Of a stretch of 64,000 nucleotides of DNA, positions 45,880 to 54,782 are shown piece by piece. Both the position numbers and the translations under genes were made by a program. This DNA is from Flavobacteriaceae bacterium (GTDB lineage: Bacteria > Bacteroidota > Bacteroidia > Flavobacteriales > Flavobacteriaceae). The notes below the pieces were generated by a model. It saw only the letters and a program-made list of their open reading frames with translations, did no database searches and was not told where the DNA came from. How positions within the stretch are numbered: position 1 is the first letter of the stretch; every line of letters starts with the position of its first letter. The stretch lies in NCBI GenBank assembly GCA_026709415.1, contig JAPOSZ010000021.1, positions 1 to 64,000 on the forward strand, written 5' to 3'.

Positions 45880-48236
45880 TTAACCTGTGTTTTTGTTGTT
45901 AACATCAATTTTCACTTCTTCTCTAAGTTTAATATCTGAATACTTAAAGTTCCTATCTGTTAATAATCTTGACACTTCATTATAAATCTGACGATGTCCT
46001 TGGGTATCTCGAATCGTCATAATCATAGTAAAATCCTGATTCAAAAGTTCACCATCATCTTTAGCCATTGTTTCGGCAAAATGCCTATAAGTACCTTTAA
46101 TCTCTAAGTACCATTTCCTTTTGTGTTCAAGGCAATCTTTTTGTCTTGCATCTTTCATTTCACTAAGATTTATAGAATACTTTTTAATGGGTTGATATTT
46201 ATTCCCATAATGAAGCAACACTCTTTCTCTAGCATACTCACTTTCATTACCTTTCACGTATTTATTTCTAAAATTGGAGGTCAATAAAACGTTCTGAGGA
46301 TTTTCCCTCCCTATGGGATTTAACACGTTTGATTTTGTGACATCTCTATCTTTAATCTTTTCATATGTGCCAAATTTTATTTCTAAATTAGATTGACAAT
46401 ATTCTGAACCTTGCTTTTCTATGAGAATTGGTTGTCCAACAAGCGTAACTTTTATATCACCATAGAAATAATCATCTTCGTCAACCATTTTTTCAGGAAA
46501 AAGAAAATCTAGTATTTCTATGTATTCCCCTTTATTGATGTTCTCTTGTAGAATTAGAGTGATTTCATGAGGACTATTATAAATTATTTCATCGGCTAAC
46601 GAAGCAACTCCAAAACCCATTTGCTTTATTTTATCACTAATTGGAATACTTAACGCTGAGGGGAATTTTGCCGAATGGATAGCCAATGCCTTTAAAAGTA
46701 TTGGATTAAACTTTTCATTGATCTTAAAATTTAACTCCGCTAACAATGAAGTTACTCTAGGAGTTGAAAAACTGGTGCCAATGACTTTAACAACACTTCC
46801 ATTAGTTGCTATTGCCTTAACTCCATTTGGAATCACCTTACCTTCACTCTTTCCAGCATTTCCACCATATGAAACTAAATCTGGTTTTATACTATTCGCT
46901 GGCCCAGGTCCAATTCTACTAAAAGGCGATAGATGATTTTCCTCTGCAATATCATATTGATTTTTAATATGCGTTATAGAACCCACTACAAGAGAACGAA
47001 TGGAATCTCCTGATTTTGCTATTCTACTTTTAGGAAATCCTTTCTCAAAGTTTGTGCAATTTCCAGCAGACTTACAGATTATAACTTCATTGAGTAATTG
47101 TATCTCATCTAAGGCCTTGCCAAAATCTGAAAAATCATTTAAATCCACCTCAATATTAGTGCCTAAAGAAAGATTCCAAATCTTGATATTCGAGTTCTTA
47201 TTTATAGCTTCCCTAATATTTGCTATTAACTCATCTTCATATATTTTTTCTTTCTTTGAATCAGGAAAAACGGTAGCATCGAATAGTTTACACCCAGAAC
47301 TACCTGTCCATAATTTTCTTTCTAAACAGTCTCCATAAATTAAGATACTTGATACACAAGTACCATGCGCAGGATCTGTACAATCAGCCGGATAAGATGA
47401 AAAACTTCTTTCCTCAATCCAATTCTTTAAATATTTATTTTTGGCAATTCCAGAGTCTAAAATTCCAACGATAGGATATACTTCATTTTTTATCGGTTCT
47501 TTTATCTCTATTTTTTCTGTTGTTTCCATGAAGTCCATACCTAAACTATATTCTGGCATCAATGTGATTGATTCAAGAGCTTCAAAATCACTTATACTAT
47601 CTAATTGAGACTGGGTGGCCTTGGTTTTATAAACTATCAAACCTCTAGAATAATTCACTTCTTTTACTCTTAAACCTTTTTCCTCACAAAATCTATAAAA
47701 TAAAGTTCTAATAGCCCCGTTCATTTCATAATTCAGAAAGTTAAACATAGAAATTTTGACTGTCGATCGTTTTTCAACATTGGCAACATAAGGTTTAAAC
47801 CTTTCAATGTTTTCTACAGCCGATATAGCTTTTGAGTTTTTACTTGAATTGTTAATATTCCTTTTTACCGCTTTTAGATGCTCTACATTATCCAATTTCA
47901 CAATGGCACTATTTGAATCCATAAAACCTATGAAATTGTTTCTTAAAGAGGTGCCATTAAATAATTTATGAATCTCTTTCCTATGAGATTTAGCTATTGC
48001 ATTGTCATCAATATCAACTTTTAGTGTCGCTGGAATAAAGCTTCTTGAAGCATCACGATTATTAAAAAAATATCCAATTCATCCAAGGGTTTTAAAAGGT
48101 TATTTGCCCTTGAAAGTAATTCATCTCCATCAAGTTGCCATTTTGGTGGACGATAACTTCCACCTCCCTCAACTTTTCTATCATCTATTTTTTGTCTTTT
48201 ATAAAACAGCTTTATAGGTAACTTGTTTTCAGCCAT
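45880..48236 (-). CDS. Subtilisin-like (S8) serine protease, frameshifted after residue ~55
   Basis: The intact frame from 47922 encodes 680 residues with an S8 domain: D156 (GILDSGI), H186 (AHGTCVSS), oxyanion N288 (CKSAGN) and S384 (IGTSFSTPRV). No signal peptide is seen, so it is probably cytoplasmic. Upstream codons in the same frame (to about 48066, NRDASRSFIPATLKVD) and the overlapping frame 48236-48066 (MAENKLPIKLFYKRQKIDD) look like one N-terminus separated by a frameshift in a T7 run (A7 at 48064-48070). Eight Ts would restore one protein of about 785 residues. Its ATG at 48236 overlaps the AAA gene stop (ATGGCTGA), so the two are translationally coupled. A large C-terminal region (430-680) of unknown fold follows. 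The pair resembles ATPase-protease modules in defence islands; a role in triggered proteolysis is inferred. Confidence 0.8.
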
Positions 48237-49329
48237 CTTGTTCAACATTTAATGCGTTTCTTACTTGCCTAATAGATACATCTAAATTATTCGCTATTTG
48301 TTTTTGAGTCACACAACTTTCATTTAAAAAACGAATCATTTCCACCAAATTAAATCGATTATTGTGCTTGTACTTATAATATTCTGAAAAGATTTCAAGG
48401 TATTCGAATTCTTTATTTTGAATAATCGAATTATAGTATGCGCTGTTCATTATTTTGACTATTTCAGAGTGAGATAAATCTTTCAAATATGACACTAACA
48501 AATCAAATTTTTTATTCCCAATTTCTAACTTCGGGTTTACTTTCTTGAAGTGGGCTACTACAAGTTTCTTGATTTCTTCAACACTGGGCTTATTAACATA
48601 AAATATCTTCTCAAACCTTCTCCACACAGCTGAATCTAACAACTTCTCATGATTTGTTGCGGCAATTAAAACACCAGTTTTCATAAAACAATCAATATTC
48701 TGAAGTAAACTATTGATGACTCTTTTCAATTCGCCCGTTTCATGAATATCATCTCTTGCTTTGGCTATGGCATCAAATTCGTCTAAAAACAGAACACATG
48801 GTTTCCTCTTAGCATAATCAAACAACTTTCTAATATTCTTTGCCGTATTACCTAAAAGAGATGATATTAATGAGTCTAATCTAGCGATTACAATAGGAAT
48901 TTCTAATTCTTTTGCAATGTGTTTTGCTAACGTTGTTTTACCACATCCAGGTGGGCCATATAACAACAAAGATAAATTCATCTCTAATCCTTTGCTTTCA
49001 ATTTTATTCTTTGAGTTTACTAGAGTGATGAAGTTATCGATAGGCTCTTGAGTACTTTTAGGAATTGAAATATCAAGCTTTATATCCTGTGGAAGAAGTA
49101 CATCTGCAATACTCAGTCTAGTGTCACTATCCACAGGGGAATCAAATAACTCATCTTTAAAGACAGGAGTTCCGACAGATCCTTCGATTGTTTTGATGAT
49201 TTTATCAGCAAGTTTTTCATCTCCATCTTCTCTCAGCTTTTTAGCTAGGTGCTTTGAATAACTTAGGACTTTCTTCAGATCTTTATTCATGCCCCCTTCA
49301 ATTATTTTAATTAACTCCGTATAATACAT
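48229..49329 (-). CDS. AAA ATPase coupled to the S8 protease, with C-terminal helix-turn-helix
   Basis: The 366-residue product starts at ATG 49329. It has a helical N-terminus (1-80), then a classic AAA domain: Walker A GPPGCGKT (125-132), Walker B LFLDEFDA (180-187), sensor IAATNH (222-227) and a second-region arginine pair WRRFE. The C-terminus (about 330-360, TQKQIANNLDVSIRQVRNAL) looks like a helix-turn-helix. The gene precedes and overlaps the protease gene by eight bases. A TATATTTG -7 box stands 27 bases upstream. By analogy the ATPase could unfold or present a substrate to the protease, or sense a trigger; only the pairing is seen here. Confidence 0.87.
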   Translation of the reverse strand: MYYTELIKIIEGGMNKDLKKVLSYSKHLAKKLREDGDEKLADKIIKTIEGSVGTPVFKDELFDSPVDSDTRLSIADVLLPQDIKLDISIPKSTQEPIDNFITLVNSKNKIESKGLEMNLSLLLYGPPGCGKTTLAKHIAKELEIPIVIARLDSLISSLLGNTAKNIRKLFDYAKRKPCVLFLDEFDAIAKARDDIHETGELKRVINSLLQNIDCFMKTGVLIAATNHEKLLDSAVWRRFEKIFYVNKPSVEEIKKLVVAHFKKVNPKLEIGNKKFDLLVSYLKDLSHSEIVKIMNSAYYNSIIQNKEFEYLEIFSEYYKYKHNNRFNLVEMIRFLNESCVTQKQIANNLDVSIRQVRNALNVEQDG

Positions 49330-49355
49330 ATAGCTATTTTTCGATTAGATTGCTA

Positions 49356-49363
49356 CAAATATA
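49356..49363 (-). promoter_or_regulatory. -7 promoter box of the AAA-protease operon
   Basis: TATATTTG on the minus strand is a perfect TAnnTTTG box, 26 bases before the ATG at 49329. A TTG triplet lies 14 bases further upstream, closer than the usual 17-23. Confidence 0.55.
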
Positions 49364-49592
49364 CCAAAAAACGTCATCAAAATGCTGTTTACTGTAATTA
49401 AATAGTAACATAACGATATTTTTACAAAACCAATCGGTACTATACATATAATATCACGTCGTATTTCTAACCGTTTCGGATGTCCATTCATTGAAGATCA
49501 ATCAACTAATTTTGCGTGAGTTAGGGTATGATGAAATATAGAAATCAACCGATAAAAAACCAATTAGAGTATCTTTTGCTATTTGGTTGACA

Positions 49593-52500
49593 ATGAATGA
49601 ATTAGTTTATCCATACCAAAACCCATACAATCTCGATAATACCTATCTAAGTAACGTCCACCTAGAAGAAGGAATACAAGAAAAGAGTACTGCTCGTTGG
49701 ATTAAAAAAGGAGAACATGTCATCATTAATGGATTAGAAATCAAAAATGGTCTCTTCTATTTAGGAACAAGTCTCATGGCTTTGAATGGGGAGACACAAG
49801 ATCAATCTCTCATCAATCCCAATCTAAAAGTGCATTTTTCAAATGCTTACGTTTCCAACTATACTTACCGATACTCCCCTTGTGATTATTCCGAATTAGA
49901 ACCCATTATTCGTGGAAAATACCTCCAATGGCTCGCTTCAGAAAAAGATGATCTTAATATTCCATTACCTTTTTTAGAGTTATATTTTTTTGGAATAGAA
50001 CGACGCATCCTTGTCGACTCTCGATTAAATCTCGTAAGTAATGAAGATTTTATCGATATCTTCGATGAATTAGGGCGTATGGCCTCCTACTTCGATAGAA
50101 AACAAAAACAGTTAGTATCAAAGTATCGTTTGCTCATGGAATTAATGGGCATGATGCGACCTGAAATCATTTCACACGATATCCTACTTGATAAGCCCAC
50201 TGAAAAATCAATTTATGTCTTTTATTTACTGACAAAGGCCTATGATCAAAAAAAAACCTGGTCAAATCAACTATTACTAGCGTATTTCAAATCCCATGTT
50301 AGCTATGGTATCCAACTTCGGATGCTTGATTGTCTAGATCAATTGTATACGCTAGCGATGCATCGATTCAAAGAAAAAAACCCTCAAGGCATCGAGTTAA
50401 AACGAGCCGATTCTTATTATTCAAAGAGCCGATACAGACCGTATAATAGTGATTTATCCTTCGGCTTAGTCAAAACATCAAATGATACTGAAGAATGGAA
50501 AATAAAATTTTTCACGACCAAAACTGATGATTTTTATTCGATGCTTCATCAAAGTAAAGAAGAAATGGTTGAGTATGTCAAATACATGAAACTAAAGGAT
50601 GCTTCCCCCTCAGATATTCTTCCAACTTTATTGATGCCAAAAGTCATGCACTCCGAAAAAGCATATGAGATCCTGAAAACTTTTAAGGATTGGGTGCATA
50701 CAAAGCATACAAAAGGCCAAGGCCCTTTTCTTGTTGACCTCAAGGACATTTGGAAGTTTGCTCATGTGAAACCTCCGAAAAGGATTAATCGAAAAGAAAA
50801 AATCCATTTAGGATTTTTAATTCCTCAAAATGGTATCGGAATGATTCCTTCTTTAGATTTTGATCAAATGTTGACAGAGTATCGGGGAAAGATTGGGATT
50901 TTCTATCATAAAGATTTTGACAACTGGAGACCTTCAACCCTCTATAAATTCATTGAATATGCCATTTCAATATGCATTAGCATTGCTAAGGCAAAAAACA
51001 ATCAAATAACGGAGTTTCATTGGAATTTTATGACCAATCTCATTGATCAAAATATTTATTTGTCTTCCGTTGAAAAGGCATCTCTCCATACGGTACTTCT
51101 TTGGCAAAGTTCTTTAGAAAAACAAAGGAATTTAGTTGGCATCTCCACCCATGAAATAGATTATATCTTAAAGGTCGCTTTGGGGAGCCTTTTGGTAGAA
51201 ATAGCAACGATCGATGGGGATCGTTTACCCAAACGCAACAGTGTTGTTAAACGAATCTTTAATGCCCTCGAAATCGATCAATTGGTCTATTTGAATCATT
51301 ACACTTCAGATTCTCCCGAACCTAGCTTATGGAGGAAAATATTTTCCTCTGAATTTGAAAAAGAAGGAATCGCATACCATGATTTAACTTTTGCAAAGTG
51401 GATACGCCCAAACGAAAAGGTGACTATCGAAGGGGTTGAGATCAATGGTGGTTTTTTCTATTACGGCGATATACTGATTGGTCAAAATAAAACCAAACAA
51501 GATGTTTCGGTCATATCAGAAAAAAACATTCATCGAGATGATTCATACCGATATTGGTATTACTACAATCGAATCAAGGGGTTTTATGAATTATATGATT
51601 CCCAACGCAAGGAATATTTACAATGGATAGCCTCGAGTCGCAACGACATCACCACCAAATTATTTGTACTTGAAGCTTATTTTATCGGCATCGAAAGAAG
51701 AGTTATTATTGATTCAAAAATTGAACTCGTGGATAACACTGAATATTTAGAAAATTATCATGAAGTCCAAAGACTGCAACGAGTTTTCGGAGAAGAATAC
51801 CCAGAATTCAATCAAAAGTTATGTGATTTGCTTGGTTTGATGGTTGTGATGAGACCTGATTTGTTTGCAGATTCCCATCAGTCAGAAATTTTTTTTCAAG
51901 GAATCTACGGTGTCATCTACAAAATGGCTTTGCATACAAAAAACAATAAACCCATCAAAGGCCCCTTGATGTGTGGGTATTTATACTCCAAATTTAATAA
52001 TCCATACTATGACGCCGTTCAATTAGACCCGGTCCATTTCTTAAAATACTTCTCTCACCACTTTGATAAAGAATTTCCTGAAGGAATCAAATTAAATTCG
52101 ACAGAAGCTTCCTTAAAGTTTCGCTATCAACCGGTGAATCCATCTCTTGTGGCATGTTATTTAACACCACCTAATGATTTAAATCTACCTGATTTCAACG
52201 AACTTCCATATCATGATCTGTCTCGAATTTTTGATGATGCCTCATATTATTTCGATCATTCTATAAGCTACCTTGAACGAGATTCCACTTCGAATAAAGA
52301 TTTGGCATATCTATCGATGATTCCAAAAGTATCTCTCAACTCAAAAGAACTTGAGAGATTGAATCATTTGAAGCATTGGTTGGATAATGCCTTATTGAAT
52401 CAACATGGATTGATTGAAATTGATGAATTATTACCAAAAATTGTCGCGGACCCAAGCCAAATAGACTCTCAAGATTGTGAATATATTATCAACACTTTTA

Positions 52501-53414
52501 CCCATTTTTCAGGATATGCTTATGCTCCTAACTCAACATATCACAACACCAATTTTCGTTCTGTAAATACCTTAGCTTTAGTAAAATACGATAACGTGGA
52601 AACGCGTATCAAACTAGGCAAGGTTTATCAGCGAATGCTATTACAACTTCGCATGCTTGCCATCATTCTCAATGCATCAGGCAATAAGAATATCATGTCA
52701 AAGCAGGAAAAACTATCCCAGTTTATAACTCAAGAAAGCCGGTTGAATAAGAATCAAAAAGCTAATTTAAAAGCCTATGCCAACTGGCGATTGAATGGAA
52801 AGGGAATAACAACTGGTCTTGATAAACTCTCAAAGAAACTTGGTAAAAAGCAAAAAAAAGGAATGTGTGAAACCCTCATTTCTTTTGGTGTTGTGAATCA
52901 TTTATACGATAAAAAAACGCAACAAAAACTAGAAAAGATGTATGAATTACTCGGAGAAAATTCAAAAGAAGTCGTCAGTCATATTCACCAATACATTAAT
53001 AATACATCTAAAACCTCTAAAAAGAAATCAAAGATTGATTTTGAGTCTGGATCGATAAAACTTCGAAAAAATCTGATTCAAAAACAAAAAACAGCAACTG
53101 CCAAATCTCAAAAGATATTGAGTGATATTTTTGATGACGAAGAATCAAAAGACTTCATCTCTTCCGAAACCACGAACAAAGACATCTATTATCAATTGTT
53201 TTTAGAGCTCATCAAAAAAGAGAAGTGGAATCAATCGGAAGTGTCGGCATTATGCCAAAAACACCACCTGATGACCGAAGCGGCTCTTGAAGTCATCAAT
53301 GATAAATCACTTGATTTAGTTGATGAACCCCTATTTGAAGAAGATGAAAGTTTTATGATATTGAACGCCGAAATCATACCCCATCTTAAAAATCATTGGA
53401 ATAAAGAAACATAG
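49593..53414 (+). CDS. Large TerB-N/TerB-C protein with tandem TerB-N-like regions
   Basis: The 1273-residue product starts at ATG 49593, chosen over TTG 49587. Two TerB-N-like copies are visible: residues about 1-270 (RWIKKGEHVIINGLEIKNG, GIERRILVDSRLNLV, MELMGMMRPEII) and about 590-840 (KWIRPNEKVTIEGVEINGG, GIERRVIIDSKIELV, LMVVMRPDLF). The C-terminus (about 1194-1262: YQLFLELIKKEKWNQSEVSA, ALEVINDKSLDLVDE) is TerB-C. The usual architecture is TerB-N, TerB, TerB-C; the doubling of TerB-N is unusual. No signal peptide or membrane segment is seen. The following genes, a DUF2791-type ATPase and an Lhr-like helicase, are on the same strand with 6- and 36-base gaps. This three-gene association is known from comparative work on Ter and phage-defence systems. 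Metal-binding or ligand roles of TerB domains are established only in part. Confidence 0.82.
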   Translation: MNELVYPYQNPYNLDNTYLSNVHLEEGIQEKSTARWIKKGEHVIINGLEIKNGLFYLGTSLMALNGETQDQSLINPNLKVHFSNAYVSNYTYRYSPCDYSELEPIIRGKYLQWLASEKDDLNIPLPFLELYFFGIERRILVDSRLNLVSNEDFIDIFDELGRMASYFDRKQKQLVSKYRLLMELMGMMRPEIISHDILLDKPTEKSIYVFYLLTKAYDQKKTWSNQLLLAYFKSHVSYGIQLRMLDCLDQLYTLAMHRFKEKNPQGIELKRADSYYSKSRYRPYNSDLSFGLVKTSNDTEEWKIKFFTTKTDDFYSMLHQSKEEMVEYVKYMKLKDASPSDILPTLLMPKVMHSEKAYEILKTFKDWVHTKHTKGQGPFLVDLKDIWKFAHVKPPKRINRKEKIHLGFLIPQNGIGMIPSLDFDQMLTEYRGKIGIFYHKDFDNWRPSTLYKFIEYAISICISIAKAKNNQITEFHWNFMTNLIDQNIYLSSVEKASLHTVLLWQSSLEKQRNLVGISTHEIDYILKVALGSLLVEIATIDGDRLPKRNSVVKRIFNALEIDQLVYLNHYTSDSPEPSLWRKIFSSEFEKEGIAYHDLTFAKWIRPNEKVTIEGVEINGGFFYYGDILIGQNKTKQDVSVISEKNIHRDDSYRYWYYYNRIKGFYELYDSQRKEYLQWIASSRNDITTKLFVLEAYFIGIERRVIIDSKIELVDNTEYLENYHEVQRLQRVFGEEYPEFNQKLCDLLGLMVVMRPDLFADSHQSEIFFQGIYGVIYKMALHTKNNKPIKGPLMCGYLYSKFNNPYYDAVQLDPVHFLKYFSHHFDKEFPEGIKLNSTEASLKFRYQPVNPSLVACYLTPPNDLNLPDFNELPYHDLSRIFDDASYYFDHSISYLERDSTSNKDLAYLSMIPKVSLNSKELERLNHLKHWLDNALLNQHGLIEIDELLPKIVADPSQIDSQDCEYIINTFTHFSGYAYAPNSTYHNTNFRSVNTLALVKYDNVETRIKLGKVYQRMLLQLRMLAIILNASGNKNIMSKQEKLSQFITQESRLNKNQKANLKAYANWRLNGKGITTGLDKLSKKLGKKQKKGMCETLISFGVVNHLYDKKTQQKLEKMYELLGENSKEVVSHIHQYINNTSKTSKKKSKIDFESGSIKLRKNLIQKQKTATAKSQKILSDIFDDEESKDFISSETTNKDIYYQLFLELIKKEKWNQSEVSALCQKHHLMTEAALEVINDKSLDLVDEPLFEEDESFMILNAEIIPHLKNHWNKET

Positions 53415-53420
53415 CATTAT

Positions 53421-54746
53421 ATGAACTCGAAAATCAGGCAAAAGCACCGAGATACCATCATCCATTCATTGAAAGGGGGTGTGGTACCAAGAATTGGACT
53501 AGAACACATACAGGTCGGGCGATTGAGTGAAATCAAAGCGCTTGATAAGGATATTGACAGTATCGTTGATGGCGGGGCGCGTTTTCGCTTCATTATTGGA
53601 GAATACGGATCAGGCAAAACTTTTTTCATGCATTTGATTCGACTCATTGCTTTAAAAAAGAAACTGGTGACCATTCATGCTGATTTATCTCCAGAGCGAC
53701 GTGTTTATTCGACGGCTGGTCAGGCCACCAATTTATTGTCTGAACTGATGACCAATATGTCGACCAGAGCCAAACCCGATGGCAATGCTCTTTCTGGTGT
53801 TGTTGAAAAGTTTATAGCCAACGCCATCACTGAATCAAAAAGTTCAAACGAATCAGTGCCCAATATCATTCAAAAACGATTACACTCATTAACCGAGTAT
53901 GTTGGTGGCTATGACTTTGCTTCTATCATCGAAGCCTATTGGCAGGGATATGATCGTGGTGATGAAACTCTGAAAAATAATGCCATTCGATGGTTGCGTG
54001 CTGAATACCGAACTAAAACTGAAGCAAGAAGAGATTTGGGGGTTCGCACGATTATCAAAGACGATACATTTTATGATTATTTGAAATTGATGAGTTTGTT
54101 TGTCCGTTTTGCCGGCTATGCTGGATTATTGGTAGAACTTGACGAAATGGTCAATCTTTACAAACTTTCGACCAACAAAGCCAGAAATTCTAACTATGAA
54201 CAACTTTTAAGGATATTTAATGATTGCCTTCAAGGTTCCGCAAATCATATCGGATTTCTGATGGGTGGGACCCCAGAATTTCTTTATGATTCGAGAAAAG
54301 GTCTCTATAGCTATCCTGCGTTGCAGTCCCGACTAGCTGAAAATGAATTAGCTCGAGAACATGGTATTGTGGATTATAGTTCTCCCACCTTGAATTTAGC
54401 CAAACTAACCCCAGAAGAACTCTATATATTATTACATAACCTTCGACATGTTTTTGCTAGTGGTGATGAAAAGAAATACCTCATAACTGATGAAGGATTG
54501 GAAAGTTTTTTGGTTCATTGTCATAGCAACATTGGTGATGAATACTACAAAACCACACGATCCATCACCAAAGGCTTTTTGGATATGTTAACGATTTTAG
54601 AACAAAACCCCAAATTAAAATGGGAAAATTTGATTGATAAAGTCAAGCTTGAAGAAGACGCTCCGACTGATATGAAAGCTATTCCTACTTTACCGACTGA
54701 TGTTGAAAATGATGAGACAGAAGGCTTAAAAAACTTCAAGATATAA
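53421..54746 (+). CDS. brxD: BrxD-like (DUF2791) P-loop ATPase
   Basis: The 441-residue product is a DUF2791 ATPase, called BrxD in type 2 BREX. Walker A is GEYGSGKT (60-67) and Walker B LLVELDE (236-242), followed by a MGGTPEF sensor-type block and YPALQSRLAENE. The N-terminal LKGGVVPRIGLEHIQVGR is typical of the family. It starts at ATG 53421, six bases after the TerB gene. It lies between the TerB protein and an Lhr-like helicase, as in TerB-BrxD-BrxHI loci. The symbol reflects family similarity; this is not a full BREX locus, since no PglX, PglZ, BrxC or BrxA/B homologue is present. Confidence 0.87.
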   Translation: MNSKIRQKHRDTIIHSLKGGVVPRIGLEHIQVGRLSEIKALDKDIDSIVDGGARFRFIIGEYGSGKTFFMHLIRLIALKKKLVTIHADLSPERRVYSTAGQATNLLSELMTNMSTRAKPDGNALSGVVEKFIANAITESKSSNESVPNIIQKRLHSLTEYVGGYDFASIIEAYWQGYDRGDETLKNNAIRWLRAEYRTKTEARRDLGVRTIIKDDTFYDYLKLMSLFVRFAGYAGLLVELDEMVNLYKLSTNKARNSNYEQLLRIFNDCLQGSANHIGFLMGGTPEFLYDSRKGLYSYPALQSRLAENELAREHGIVDYSSPTLNLAKLTPEELYILLHNLRHVFASGDEKKYLITDEGLESFLVHCHSNIGDEYYKTTRSITKGFLDMLTILEQNPKLKWENLIDKVKLEEDAPTDMKAIPTLPTDVENDETEGLKNFKI

Positions 54747-54782
54747 TCTTCCCAAACGGATTTTTAAATCACATACTCTTCG

